A model generated the notes under the pieces. The model searched no databases, was not told the origin of the DNA, and was given only the letters and a program-made list of their open reading frames with translations. Shown here one piece after another: positions 28,308 through 36,323 of a stretch of DNA of 64,000 bases. Positions within the stretch are counted from its first letter, which is position 1; each line of letters opens with the position of its first letter. A program made the translations under genes and the position numbers. Origin of the DNA: Cupriavidus respiraculi. GTDB lineage: Bacteria > Pseudomonadota > Gammaproteobacteria > Burkholderiales > Burkholderiaceae. The stretch spans positions 1,364,001-1,428,000 of the forward strand of contig NZ_CAJZAH010000001.1 of assembly GCF_914271545.1 (NCBI RefSeq), read 5' to 3'.

Positions 28308-29096
28308 TCAGCGGCCAACGAAACGCGGCAGGCGGCGCTCGGCCATCGCGGCCACGCCTTCCTTGAAGTCCTCGGTGGGGAACTGGGTCAGCTGCGCCGC
28401 CAGCTCCTGCCGGTTGATGGCCTCGATGCGGTCGGCCAGCCCCTGCCGCAGGGTGGCGCGGGTGCTCTGCACGGCCAGCGGGGCGGACACCGCGATGTCC
28501 TGCGCCAGCGCCCAGGCCTGCGCCAGTTCCTCGCCGGGTTCGACGAGCACGTCGGCCAGCCCCAGCTCCACCGCACGCGTGCCGTCGATGCGGCGGCCCG
28601 TGTAGAACAGCAGCGCCGCCTGCTGCTCGCCGATCAGGCGCGGCAAGGTCAGGCTCAGGCCAAACCCCGGATGAAAGCCCAGCCGGTTGAAATTGACGCT
28701 GAAGCGCGCGTCGCGGCTGGTCACCCGGAAGTCGGCCACCAGCGCGAGGCCGACACCGGCGCCCACGGCCGCGCCATGCACCGCCGCCACGATGGGCTTG
28801 CCCGTGCGGAACAGCCGCATCGCGTGCTGGTAGAACGGGCCGGGATCGCGCTGCACCGAGCCGTCCTCGGCGCCGAAGTTGGCGCCCGCGCAGAAGGACT
28901 TGCCTTCGGTGGCGAGCACGATGGCGCGGCAGGCGGCATCGCGGTCCAGCGCGTCGAAGGCATCGGCCAGCCGCTCCATGGTCGGCGGATCGACGTAGTT
29001 GTGCGGCGGCCGGCGCAGCGTGACCTGGGCCACGTGGCCGTCGGTGCTGACCTGCACCACATCGTTGGAGGCGGGGTGGACGGCTTGGCTGTTCAT
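28308..29096 (-). CDS. Crotonase-superfamily (enoyl-CoA hydratase/isomerase-like) protein with altered active site
   Basis: A 262-residue crotonase-fold protein with the CoA-binding and oxyanion-hole elements (SFCAGANF and AAVHGAAVGAG). Gap-free alignment from memory with rat mitochondrial enoyl-CoA hydratase around these motifs puts Gly116 where catalytic Glu144 should be and Phe136 where Glu164 should be. Both hydratase glutamates are therefore missing. It may be an isomerase, hydrolase or C-C lyase rather than a hydratase. It is the first gene of a two-gene unit with the CoA-transferase, divergent from a LysR regulator. Confidence 0.88.
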   Translation of the reverse strand: MNSQAVHPASNDVVQVSTDGHVAQVTLRRPPHNYVDPPTMERLADAFDALDRDAACRAIVLATEGKSFCAGANFGAEDGSVQRDPGPFYQHAMRLFRTGKPIVAAVHGAAVGAGVGLALVADFRVTSRDARFSVNFNRLGFHPGFGLSLTLPRLIGEQQAALLFYTGRRIDGTRAVELGLADVLVEPGEELAQAWALAQDIAVSAPLAVQSTRATLRQGLADRIEAINRQELAAQLTQFPTEDFKEGVAAMAERRLPRFVGR

Positions 29097-29171
29097 GGTC
29101 GGAAGTCCTTGAGGTGAGCGGTCACGCGGCGCGGCCCACCCGGCGGGCAGACGCGTGCGTGCCGCGATGCG

Positions 29172-29185
29172 AATAACGGGTTATT
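29172..29185. promoter_or_regulatory. Palindrome AATAAC-GG-GTTATT, candidate LysR site
   Basis: A perfect 14-base inverted repeat in the 184-base divergent gap between the crotonase and LysR genes. Size and A/T character fit a LysR-type binding site; the assignment is inferred. Confidence 0.5.
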
Positions 29186-29190
29186 TCGAT

Positions 29191-29205
29191 GCCGATATAA
29201 TCGGC
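29191..29205. promoter_or_regulatory. Palindrome GCCGAT-ATA-ATCGGC overlapping a TATAAT
   Basis: An inverted repeat with 6-base arms and a 3-base centre. The embedded TATAAT reads as a -10 element toward the LysR gene, so a bound regulator would block it, as in autorepression. Its CCGATAT half recurs in the divergent promoter at 33622-33703. Confidence 0.5.
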
Positions 29206-29280
29206 CGCGTGTCCACCGGACCACGACGCCTTGCCCGGCAAGGCATCGGCGTGCGGACCAACGACAGACAAAGGACATCG

Positions 29281-30255
29281 ATGGAGCGAGGAGACAACGC
29301 GCCCGACGCGGACAACGCGCAGGCCAGCCGGCGCCTGCCGCTGGCGGACCTGCGCAAGCGGGACCTGAACCTGCTGGTGGTGCTGGCGGCGCTGCTGGAG
29401 AGCCAGAGCGTGAGCGATGCCGCCAAGCGCCTGGACAGCACCCAGCCTTCCACCAGCCGCATGCTCGAGCGCCTGCGCGATGAACTGGGCGATCCGCTGC
29501 TGATCAAGAGCGCGCTGAAGATGCTGCCCACGCGCCGCGCGCAGGAACTGCGGCCCGTGCTGGAAACGGTGCTGCGGCAGATCGAGGAGATCTACAACCA
29601 GGCCGCGCGCTACGACCCCGCGCTGGAAACCGGCTCCTACGCGATCGGCATCAACGACTCGCTGCAGGCGGTGATCGCCCCCGACTTCCTGCTCCGCCTG
29701 CGCGACACCGCGCCGCGCGCCCGCGTGCGGATGCAGCCGGTGCCCATGCCCAGCGGCGTGGGCGCGCTGGCCAGCGGCGCCATCGACGTGATGGTGGCCT
29801 TCCACCCGGTCGCGCACGAGTCGCTGCGCTCGGAGCCGCTGTTCAACGCGCAGTTCGGGCTGCTGTGCGCGGCGGACCATCCCGACATCGGCGCACGGCC
29901 CACGCCGCAGCAGCTCGCCCCGCTGCCCTGCCTCGACATCTCGCAATTCGGCCTGGTGACCCGGCTGATCGACCGCTACTTCGCCGACCACGGCTGCCAG
30001 CGCGCCATCGTCGGCACGCTCACCAGCTATCTCGCCGTGGCCGACGCGGTGGCCGGCACCAACCTCTATGCCATGGTGCCCGGCTATCTCGCGCCGCTGC
30101 TGTGCCGCCATCCCGGCGTGCGCTTCTGCCCGGTGGAAAGTCCGCTGCTGTCGATGCCCGTGCATCTGTGCTGGCACAACAACGTGCACACGCACCCCTT
30201 CGTGTCGGTGCTGCGCACGCTGCTCACACAGTCGGCAGCGCGGCTGGCCGCGTAA
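29281..30255 (+). CDS. LysR-family transcription regulator
   Basis: A 324-residue LTTR. The N-terminal winged helix (about 22-80) contains LRKRDLNLLVVLAALLE and VSDAAKRLDSTQPSTSRMLERLR in succession; the C-terminal effector domain follows. The start at 29281 has AAGGA upstream. It is divergent from the crotonase/CoA-transferase pair and convergent with a Bug-protein gene. It probably controls the acyl-CoA island from the palindromes at 29172-29205 and perhaps 33622-33703 (inference). The effector is unknown. Confidence 0.92.
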   Translation: MERGDNAPDADNAQASRRLPLADLRKRDLNLLVVLAALLESQSVSDAAKRLDSTQPSTSRMLERLRDELGDPLLIKSALKMLPTRRAQELRPVLETVLRQIEEIYNQAARYDPALETGSYAIGINDSLQAVIAPDFLLRLRDTAPRARVRMQPVPMPSGVGALASGAIDVMVAFHPVAHESLRSEPLFNAQFGLLCAADHPDIGARPTPQQLAPLPCLDISQFGLVTRLIDRYFADHGCQRAIVGTLTSYLAVADAVAGTNLYAMVPGYLAPLLCRHPGVRFCPVESPLLSMPVHLCWHNNVHTHPFVSVLRTLLTQSAARLAA

Positions 30256-30277
30256 GGAACGGGCGTCTCGCACGGGC

Positions 30278-31261
30278 CTACTCCGCGCGGATGCCGGTGG
30301 CCTGCGCCACCTTCCTGAAGCGCGCGGTCTCCGCCTCCTGGAAGCGGCGCATCGCGTCGGGATCGTAGGGCATCAGGCTCGATCCGGCCTTGGCCAGGTA
30401 GGCCGCCGACTCCGGCCGCTTGAGGATGGCCTGCATGGTGGAGGCGAGCCTGGCCACGATATCGTCGGGAGTCTGCGCGCGCACATAGAACGACACCCAG
30501 CTGTACTGCACGAAGTCGGCATAACCGCTCTCGCGCACCGTCGGCACGTCGGGCAGTTCGGGATGGCGCTGCTCGCCCGATACCGCGAGCGCGCGCAGCT
30601 TGCCCTGCCGCAGCAGGGGCAGCGCGCCGCCGGTATCCACCAGCGCCAGATCGAGCTGCTTGCCGAGGATGTCGGTCATGATCTGCGCCTGCCCCTTGTA
30701 CGGAATATTGTTGAAGCGGATGCCGGCAAGCGTGCCGAACCAGGCCGCGGCGAGCTGGTAGCCGGCCGAATAGGTGCCGATGTTCAGCGCACGGTCCTGC
30801 CGCTTTGCCGCGGCGGCGAGATCGCCGACGCTCTTGAGCGGCGAATCGAGCGGTACCAGAAACACGTTCATGTTACGGCTCAATCCCGAGATGGGCCGCA
30901 GATCCGTCAGCGGATCGTAGGGCAGGTTCTTCGTGACGATGGGATTGACCGAGATCGGCGAATTGCTGGCGAGCAGGATGGTGTAGCCGTCCGCCGGCGC
31001 GCTGTTGACGGCCTGGATGCCGATCACGCCGTTGGCGCCAGGCTTGTTCTCCACGACGACGGGCTGGCCCAGTTCGCGCGCCAGCGCCTCGCCGTAGTAG
31101 CGGGCCGAGTTGTCCGAGCCGCTGCCGGGCGTGAACGGCACGACGATGCGCAGGGGGCGCGAAGGGAAGTCCCGCGCGCTTTCGCCGGCGCGGGCGGAGG
31201 CTGCGAGGGCGATGCCGGCCGCGGCGATCAGGCCGGCCAGCAGGCGTTGCTTGCGAATCAT
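30278..31261 (-). CDS. Tripartite tricarboxylate transporter-type periplasmic binding protein (Bug/TctC)
   Basis: A 327-residue secreted binding protein. Signal peptide: MIRKQR, hydrophobic stretch, cleavage near ASARAGES. Family motifs: FPSRPLRIVVPFTPGSGSDNSAR, VENKPGANG, YDPLTDL and PDVPTVRESG in order. ATG 31261 is chosen for its GGAGAC ribosome site. It lies downstream of the acyl-CoA dehydrogenase pair on the same strand, so it likely captures the acid that the island degrades. No TctA/TctB membrane genes are in the window. Confidence 0.92.
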   Translation of the reverse strand: MIRKQRLLAGLIAAAGIALAASARAGESARDFPSRPLRIVVPFTPGSGSDNSARYYGEALARELGQPVVVENKPGANGVIGIQAVNSAPADGYTILLASNSPISVNPIVTKNLPYDPLTDLRPISGLSRNMNVFLVPLDSPLKSVGDLAAAAKRQDRALNIGTYSAGYQLAAAWFGTLAGIRFNNIPYKGQAQIMTDILGKQLDLALVDTGGALPLLRQGKLRALAVSGEQRHPELPDVPTVRESGYADFVQYSWVSFYVRAQTPDDIVARLASTMQAILKRPESAAYLAKAGSSLMPYDPDAMRRFQEAETARFRKVAQATGIRAE

Positions 31262-31298
31262 GTTGTCTCCGGATGAAGGTGGCATGGTCGGCCGTCGT

Positions 31299-32378
31299 TC
31301 AGTCTCCAACGGTGGCGGTCAGATCGGTCCACAGGGCGTCGCCCCCGCGGCGGATCGCGCGGCGGCCGATCTCGCCGGCCCAGTGGGCCTCGCTGCCGTA
31401 TTCGGCGCGCCACGCCCACAGCCGGCGGGTGGACTGGTGCAGCGAATGCTCGTGCGTGAAGCCGATGGCGCCGTGGACCTGGTGCGCGATCGACGCCGCG
31501 CGACCCGCCGCCTGGCCGCAGACGACCTTGGCCACCATCGCCTGCCACGCCCAGTCCGGCTGGCCTGCGCGAGCGCAGGCGGTGGCCACCGCCATCCGCG
31601 CCGCCACGGTCTCGTTGGCCAGCACCGCCAGCTGCTGCTGGACCGCCTGGAATTTGCCGATCGGACGCCCGAACTGCGTGCGCTCGTTGGCGTACTGCAC
31701 GGTCTGGTTCAGCACGTGTTGCAGCACGCCCGCGATGGCGATGGCGCGCATCAGCGCCCCGAGGGTGGCGGCAGGGCCGGGCAGGCCCGCTGGGTCGCCA
31801 GGCGCGGCGGCGGTGGCGGGGACCGGCCCGAACGTGAGACGGTCGCGCGGCTCGTTGGCCAGATTGGCGCCGGTCTGCACCGCACCGCCCTCGACGGGAG
31901 CCAGCAACCACACCGGCGCGCCGGGCGCGCCCTGGCGGGCCGCCGCGTCGGTGTCGACGGCCCGCACCAGCACATGACCGACATAGCGGCCCCACGGCAC
32001 GTCGACGGATTCGGCCAACCGCCACGCCCCGCCTTGCAGCGTTGCCGCCGGCGGCCGGGCCAGATCCGCGATGCCGAGGGGACCGGCCGGCATCGGCAGT
32101 CCGAGCCGCGCCAGCAGCCACCCCGCGACGGCGGTATCGGCAAACGGGAGCGGTGCGCGCGCCGCGGCCAGCAGCACCGGCAACGCCTCTTCCCAGCTTG
32201 CCTGTGCGCCGCCGTCGGCTTCCGCCGCGAACACGCGGGTGAGCCCGCTGTCCTCCACCCGCTCCCACAGCTGGGCCGGCCACATGCCGTTCTCCAGCGC
32301 GTCGATGCGGGTCGGTGTGACTTCATTGCCGAAGAGCCGCTCCGCGCTCTCGGCCAGCATGCGTTCCAGTTCGTTCAT
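31299..32378 (-). CDS. Acyl-CoA dehydrogenase family protein (second subunit of a pair)
   Basis: A 359-residue flavoprotein of the acyl-CoA dehydrogenase fold. The C-terminal domain shows RTQFGRPIGKFQAVQQQLA and HGAIGFTHEHSLH; the N-terminal half is shorter and more divergent than in homotetrameric enzymes. Its ATG overlaps the stop of the preceding dehydrogenase (ATGA). Adjacent divergent pairs of this type form alpha2beta2 enzymes in actinobacterial sterol catabolism (known for ChsE1/ChsE2); the same is inferred here. Substrate unknown. Confidence 0.9.
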   Translation of the reverse strand: MNELERMLAESAERLFGNEVTPTRIDALENGMWPAQLWERVEDSGLTRVFAAEADGGAQASWEEALPVLLAAARAPLPFADTAVAGWLLARLGLPMPAGPLGIADLARPPAATLQGGAWRLAESVDVPWGRYVGHVLVRAVDTDAAARQGAPGAPVWLLAPVEGGAVQTGANLANEPRDRLTFGPVPATAAAPGDPAGLPGPAATLGALMRAIAIAGVLQHVLNQTVQYANERTQFGRPIGKFQAVQQQLAVLANETVAARMAVATACARAGQPDWAWQAMVAKVVCGQAAGRAASIAHQVHGAIGFTHEHSLHQSTRRLWAWRAEYGSEAHWAGEIGRRAIRRGGDALWTDLTATVGD

Positions 32379-33526
32379 CGGACCCCCAGCCCCTTGGCGA
32401 TGATGCCCCGCAGGATTTCGCGCGTGCCGCCACGCAGCGAGAACGACGGCACGACCTGCGTCAGATAGTGATGCGTGGCGACGAACGGCGAGCCGTCGCG
32501 CCGCAGTTCGTGGCCGAACAGCTGGTGCGCGACCTCGGGAATGCGCTGCTCGAACAACGCGCCCATGTCCTTGACGTTGGCCGCCGCCACCTGCGGGTTG
32601 TCGCCACGGTGGAGCATCGCGGCGATGCCGCGCGACATCTGCCGCAGGTTGCTCAGCTCCGCCACCAGCATGCCGAGTTCGACCGCATGGCGCGCGTCGG
32701 CCGCGTCGGCGTGGTCGATCATTTCGGGCAGCAGCGCGTAGCTGCTCAGATAGCGCTCGGGACCGCTGCGCTCGAAGGTCAGCTCCGCGGTGACCTGCGC
32801 CCAGCCCTGCCCTTGCGCGCCGATCAGCATGCGCTCGGGCACGAACACGTTCTCGAACACCACTTCGTTGAAGCTGTCCTCGCCCGCCAGGCTGCGGATG
32901 GGCCTGACCTGCAGGCCCTCGGATCGCATGTCGATCAGGAACTGCGACAGGCCCTTGTGCTTGTCGTCCGCTGCGCGGTCGGTGCGCACCAGGGCGATCA
33001 TGTAGTGGGAGCGGTGCGCGTTCGAGGTCCACAGCTTGGTGCCGTTGACTACCCAGCCGCCGTCCACGCGGTCGGCGCGGGTGCGGATCGAGGCGAGGTC
33101 CGAGCCCGAGTCCGGCTCGCTCATGCCGATGCAGAAGCGCAGCTCGCCGCGCGCAATGCGAGGCACCACCTCGCGCGCCACCGACGGATCGCCATAGCGC
33201 ATCAGCAGCGGCCCGCTCTGGCGCTCCGCCACCCAGTGCCCGCCCACCGGCGCACCGGCGGCCAGCAGTTCCTCGAGCACCACGTAGCGCTCGAGCATCG
33301 AGCGCTCCTGCCCGCCGTACTCGCGCGGCCATGTCATGCCGATCCAGCCCTGCGCCCCGAGCGCGAGGCTGAATTCGGGATCGTGCCCGCCCCAGCTCTT
33401 GGCGCGCTCGCGGCGCGGCCGGTCCGGCATCACGCGGGCAAGGAATGCCCGCACCTCGGCGCGCAGTGGCGCCATCGGCCCGTCAGGCTCGGCGGGCCGG
33501 ATCGCAATCCTGGCGGCTGTATCCAC
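32375..33526 (-). CDS. Acyl-CoA dehydrogenase (first subunit of a pair)
   Basis: A 383-residue acyl-CoA dehydrogenase that introduces an alpha-beta double bond into an acyl-CoA, passing electrons to ETF through FAD. Motifs: CIGMSEPDSGSDLASIRTRA (FAD/substrate loop), NGTKLWTSNAH, the ERSGPERYLS helix and the C-terminal GTREILRGIIAKGLG. I start at GTG 33526 because AGGAGACAGC precedes it; the frame is open for 18 more codons through a repeated ACAAGCAC leader, giving a less likely longer form. First gene of the dehydrogenase/Bug transcript, divergent from another Bug gene. Confidence 0.9.
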   Translation of the reverse strand: MDTAARIAIRPAEPDGPMAPLRAEVRAFLARVMPDRPRRERAKSWGGHDPEFSLALGAQGWIGMTWPREYGGQERSMLERYVVLEELLAAGAPVGGHWVAERQSGPLLMRYGDPSVAREVVPRIARGELRFCIGMSEPDSGSDLASIRTRADRVDGGWVVNGTKLWTSNAHRSHYMIALVRTDRAADDKHKGLSQFLIDMRSEGLQVRPIRSLAGEDSFNEVVFENVFVPERMLIGAQGQGWAQVTAELTFERSGPERYLSSYALLPEMIDHADAADARHAVELGMLVAELSNLRQMSRGIAAMLHRGDNPQVAAANVKDMGALFEQRIPEVAHQLFGHELRRDGSPFVATHHYLTQVVPSFSLRGGTREILRGIIAKGLGVR

Positions 33527-33535
33527 GCTGTCTCC

Positions 33536-33572
33536 TGTGCTTGTGTGCTTTTGTGCTTGTGTGCTTGTCTGC
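33536..33572 (-). repeat. Short tandem repeat in the leader of the acyl-CoA dehydrogenase gene
   Basis: On the message strand the leader reads as repeated ACAAGCAC units, with one variant AAAAGCAC, directly before the AGGAG ribosome site. It is A/C-rich and should be unstructured. It may favour ribosome entry or be a slippage-prone copy-number element; both are inference. Confidence 0.7.
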
Positions 33573-33621
33573 AAGGTCACGGGCAGCTTATCGAGCGGGC
33601 CCGGCCTCGCCTATGGCACGG

Positions 33622-33703
33622 CCGGCATATCGGAAATTCGTTGCGGGCAGGCGCGGACGGCGTTCGTCGGCGCATACCGGGGCGCGCATAAACGATATGC
33701 CGG
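33622..33703. promoter_or_regulatory. Widely spaced perfect inverted repeat in a divergent promoter
   Basis: CCGGCATATCG (33622-33632) and its exact reverse complement CGATATGCCGG (33693-33703) lie 71 bases apart between the acyl-CoA dehydrogenase and a Bug-protein gene. The spacing is close to seven helical turns, which suits two operator sites bound by one looping regulator (inference). The CCGATAT core is shared with the palindrome before the LysR gene at 29191-29205. No other feature was found in this 263-base gap. Confidence 0.55.
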
Positions 33704-33789
33704 ACCCAGAATTGCCTCGGCGGCGCGCGGGCCGTTAGGCTGTTCTCCCAGGCAATCGACGGCGGACAAACCGCCGCGCAGGAGACAAA

Positions 33790-34806
33790 GTGACCACCAC
33801 GATCGAATCGACAACGCCTGCCTCGCCCAAGCGCCGCCGGCTGATGGCAATGGCGGCCGCCCTGCCGGCGGCGTTCGCGGCGCCGCGGGCATTCGCGCAA
33901 GGCGACACGGCCGGCTTTCCGGCGCGCCCGGTGAAGTTCATCGTGCCGTTCCCGCCGGGCAGCGGCACCGACACCAGCGCACGCATCTTCGCCAAGAAGA
34001 TCGGCGATATCACGGGCCAGCCGGTCACCGTGGAGAACAAGCCGGGCGGCAACGGCTTTATCGGCGTGCAGACCGCGCTCAACGCGCCGGCGGACGGCTA
34101 CACCGTCTTCATCGGCAGCAATTCCACGCTGTCGACCAACGCGGCCACCTTCCGCAAGCTGCCCTACGATCCGCTGACCGACTTCGCACCGATCAGCCTG
34201 CTCACGCGCGGCCCGTGCCTGATCATCGTGCCGCCCAATTCACCGTATCGCTCCGTCGACGATCTGGTGGCCGACGCGAAGAAGCGGCCGGGCGCGCTCA
34301 ACTACGCCAGCGGCTCGATGTCGTACACGCTGTACTCGGAATGGCTCAACGACATGACGGGCATGCGCACCACCGGCATCAATTACAAGGGCGCCGGCGA
34401 TGCCATCAATGTGACCCTGTCCGGCACGGTGGACTTCGCGGTGGTCGATGCCAGCGGCGCGATCGAGCTGGTCAGAAGCGGCAAGCTGCGCGCGCTCGCG
34501 TTCACGGCGCCGCAGCGCACGCCGCTGCTGCCCGACGTACCGAACGCGACGGAAGCGGGCATCCCGCAGTTCCTCGCCTACAACTGGGTGGCCGCGGCGG
34601 TTTCCGCCAGGACGCCGCCGGAGGTGGTCAAGCGCTGGTCCGCGCTGTTCCATCAGGCGGCGGAAACGCAGGAACTGAAGGACTACTACAAGCGGCAGTC
34701 GACCACGGTCATCATGTCGAGCCCCGCGGAGATGCGCCAGTACCAGCAGGAGGAAATCCAGCGCTGGAAACAGCTCGCCTCGCGGGCGGGGATTGCGTTG
34801 CAGTAG
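33790..34806 (+). CDS. Bug/TctC-type periplasmic binding protein
   Basis: A 338-residue secreted binding protein. The export signal has an RRR before the hydrophobic stretch (PKRRRLMAMAAALPAAFAAP) and a cleavage site near RAFAQG; this is Tat-like but could use Sec. Core motifs: FPARPVKFIVPFPPGSGTD, VENKPGGNG, YDPLTDF. The start is GTG 33790 with AGGAGACAAA. It is divergent from the acyl-CoA dehydrogenase operon and shares its promoter region with the inverted repeat, so it is probably part of the same regulon. Confidence 0.92.
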   Translation: MTTTIESTTPASPKRRRLMAMAAALPAAFAAPRAFAQGDTAGFPARPVKFIVPFPPGSGTDTSARIFAKKIGDITGQPVTVENKPGGNGFIGVQTALNAPADGYTVFIGSNSTLSTNAATFRKLPYDPLTDFAPISLLTRGPCLIIVPPNSPYRSVDDLVADAKKRPGALNYASGSMSYTLYSEWLNDMTGMRTTGINYKGAGDAINVTLSGTVDFAVVDASGAIELVRSGKLRALAFTAPQRTPLLPDVPNATEAGIPQFLAYNWVAAAVSARTPPEVVKRWSALFHQAAETQELKDYYKRQSTTVIMSSPAEMRQYQQEEIQRWKQLASRAGIALQ

Positions 34807-34830
34807 GGTTTGCGTCAGCCGGTCGCTGTT

Positions 34831-34867
34831 TTGCTCCCCTCCGCGCCAGCGGGAGAGGGGAGAAAAC
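34831..34867. repeat. Single palindromic repeat of the GGGAGAGGGG family
   Basis: One copy of the palindrome (CTCCCCTCCGCG / CAGCGGGAGAGGGGAG) lies between the Bug gene and the convergent small-protein gene. It may double as a stop for transcription from either side. Confidence 0.6.
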
Positions 34868-34894
34868 CATCGCGCTTGAAAAGTCTGGGGCCCT

Positions 34895-35143
34895 TCACCG
34901 CCGTTCGCGATCGCTTTGCGCCGGCATCGGGCGCTCGGAAATCATGGGGCCGGTGTCCGAGTCCGCGGTCATGGTGGTATCGGCGGGGGTGTCGCCCGGC
35001 CGCGCCGGCCGGCGGTCGGACGGGCGGGCGGCGGCGCCTGCGCCGTTCATCTCTTCGTCGCGTGGACCCAGGGCCGGCACCGGCTGGCCGTCCGGTCCGA
35101 GCTTCTCCGAGCCGGGTTTGGTGGTGTTGGGGGTATCGCTCAT
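34895..35143 (-). CDS. Small Pro/Asp-rich hypothetical protein
   Basis: An 82-residue protein (MSDTPNTTKPGSEKLGPDG...) with no hydrophobic core, rich in Pro, Asp, Arg and Thr, and predicted to be disordered. I do not recognise a domain. The case for a real gene is a good ribosome site (GGAGACGACC before ATG 35143) and gene-like amino-acid use that differs from the shadow frames. It is a lone gene convergent with the Bug gene. Confidence 0.6.
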   Translation of the reverse strand: MSDTPNTTKPGSEKLGPDGQPVPALGPRDEEMNGAGAAARPSDRRPARPGDTPADTTMTADSDTGPMISERPMPAQSDRERR

Positions 35144-35279
35144 GGTCGTCTCCGCATCGTTGGCCGCAGGCAGACGAGCAACGGTGCAAGTTCCGTTCCC
35201 ATCCGTTTCCTTGGTTCCCGCGGCGCGCGAACTGCGGTATAAAGCGCTTCCTCCATGCAGCCGCACCGCGCCCGCCGCC

Positions 35280-35837
35280 ATGTCCGCTCCCACGCTCACC
35301 AGCTCGCGACTGATCCTGCGCCCCTGGCGGGAAAGCGACCTGCCCGCCTTCGCGAGCATGAACGCCGACTCGCGCGTGATGCAGTTTTTTCCGGCCACGC
35401 TAAGCCGCCAGGACAGCGATGCCTTGGCCGCGCGCATCCGGGCAAGAATGCAGGAGCATCCGTTCGGCTTCTGGGCCGTGGAAATTCCCGGCGTGGCGGA
35501 CTTCGCCGGCTTCGTCGGGCTGTCGATCCCCGCCTTCGAGGCGCATTTCACGCCGTGCATGGAGATCGGCTGGCGCCTCGCCGCGCCGTTCTGGGGCTGC
35601 GGCTATGCGACCGAGGCCGCGACGGCGGCACTGGACCACGCCTTCCATACGCTGAAGGTGCCGGAGGTCGTGGCATTCACGGCTACTTCCAACCTGCCGT
35701 CGCGCGCGGTAATGGAACGTCTTGGCATGCTGCACGATGCCGACGAGGACTTCGATCATCCAGCCGTACCGGAGGGGCATGCGCTGCGCCGGCACGTTCT
35801 CTATCGAATCAAAAAGCAGGGCTGGCGGCCACGTTGA
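35280..35837 (+). CDS. GNAT-family N-acetyltransferase (RimJ/RimL-like)
   Basis: A 185-residue acetyltransferase. It starts with the typical TSSRLILRPWRESDLPAF and contains the acetyl-CoA loop region WGCGYATEA plus NLPSRAVMERLGM, both characteristic of the RimJ/RimL (Acetyltransf_3) group. These acetylate protein N-termini or small amines. ATG 35280 fits this start. No linked gene suggests the substrate. Confidence 0.9.
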   Translation: MSAPTLTSSRLILRPWRESDLPAFASMNADSRVMQFFPATLSRQDSDALAARIRARMQEHPFGFWAVEIPGVADFAGFVGLSIPAFEAHFTPCMEIGWRLAAPFWGCGYATEAATAALDHAFHTLKVPEVVAFTATSNLPSRAVMERLGMLHDADEDFDHPAVPEGHALRRHVLYRIKKQGWRPR

Positions 35838-35859
35838 CCGCCGGGTTTGCCCACGGATC

Positions 35860-36240
35860 TCAGGCGTATTGCGCCACCCCATGCCCCAGGGACCAGTTCT
35901 CCCTGGCGACTTCCACCAGGTTGATGAACACGTCCTCCGGCCGGACACCCGGCGCCTCGCCGAGCCGTTCGGCAGTCCGCCGGAACAGCGCCTTCTTCTG
36001 TTCGATCGTGCGGGTATTGTTCGCGGTGATCTGGATGAATACGAGCTCGTCGCTGCGCGCGACATCGAGATAGGACGCTCCATAGCGGAAGTTCGCGGCG
36101 TCATGTTCCGTCATGACCATGAACTGGTCGTCTTCCGGCACGTTGAACGTCTCGCGCATCGCCTGGTAGATGCCATCGAAGATGGCCTGCCTGTAGGCAG
36201 CCGGTTTTCCGGAGCGCAGCGAGATATGTACGAGTGGCAT
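35860..36240 (-). CDS. Tautomerase-superfamily protein
   Basis: A 126-residue protein beginning MPLVHIS; after Met removal the N-terminal Pro is the catalytic base of this superfamily. The fold segment VPEDDQFMVMTEHD and the C-terminal PEDVFINLVEVARENWS fit the longer, two-repeat 4-oxalocrotonate-tautomerase-like group. Ribosome site AAGGAGG before ATG 36240. It is divergent from a LysR gene, which probably controls it. Substrate unknown. Confidence 0.9.
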   Translation of the reverse strand: MPLVHISLRSGKPAAYRQAIFDGIYQAMRETFNVPEDDQFMVMTEHDAANFRYGASYLDVARSDELVFIQITANNTRTIEQKKALFRRTAERLGEAPGVRPEDVFINLVEVARENWSLGHGVAQYA

Positions 36241-36267
36241 CGTGGTGTTCCTCCTTGTTGACCCGCT

Positions 36268-36314
36268 TTATCCTAGCTATTCTTCTGCGTTATCCCCATT
36301 TATTTCAGTGATAA
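36268..36314. promoter_or_regulatory. Repeated TTATC / GATAA boxes in a LysR-tautomerase divergent gap
   Basis: TTATCC occurs at 36268-36273 and 36290-36295, and GATAA at 36310-36314, so the last two form an inverted repeat TTATC-N15-GATAA. The spacing and A/T content suit a LysR operator in this 83-base gap (inference). Confidence 0.4.
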
Positions 36315-36323
36315 GGGTTTGAT

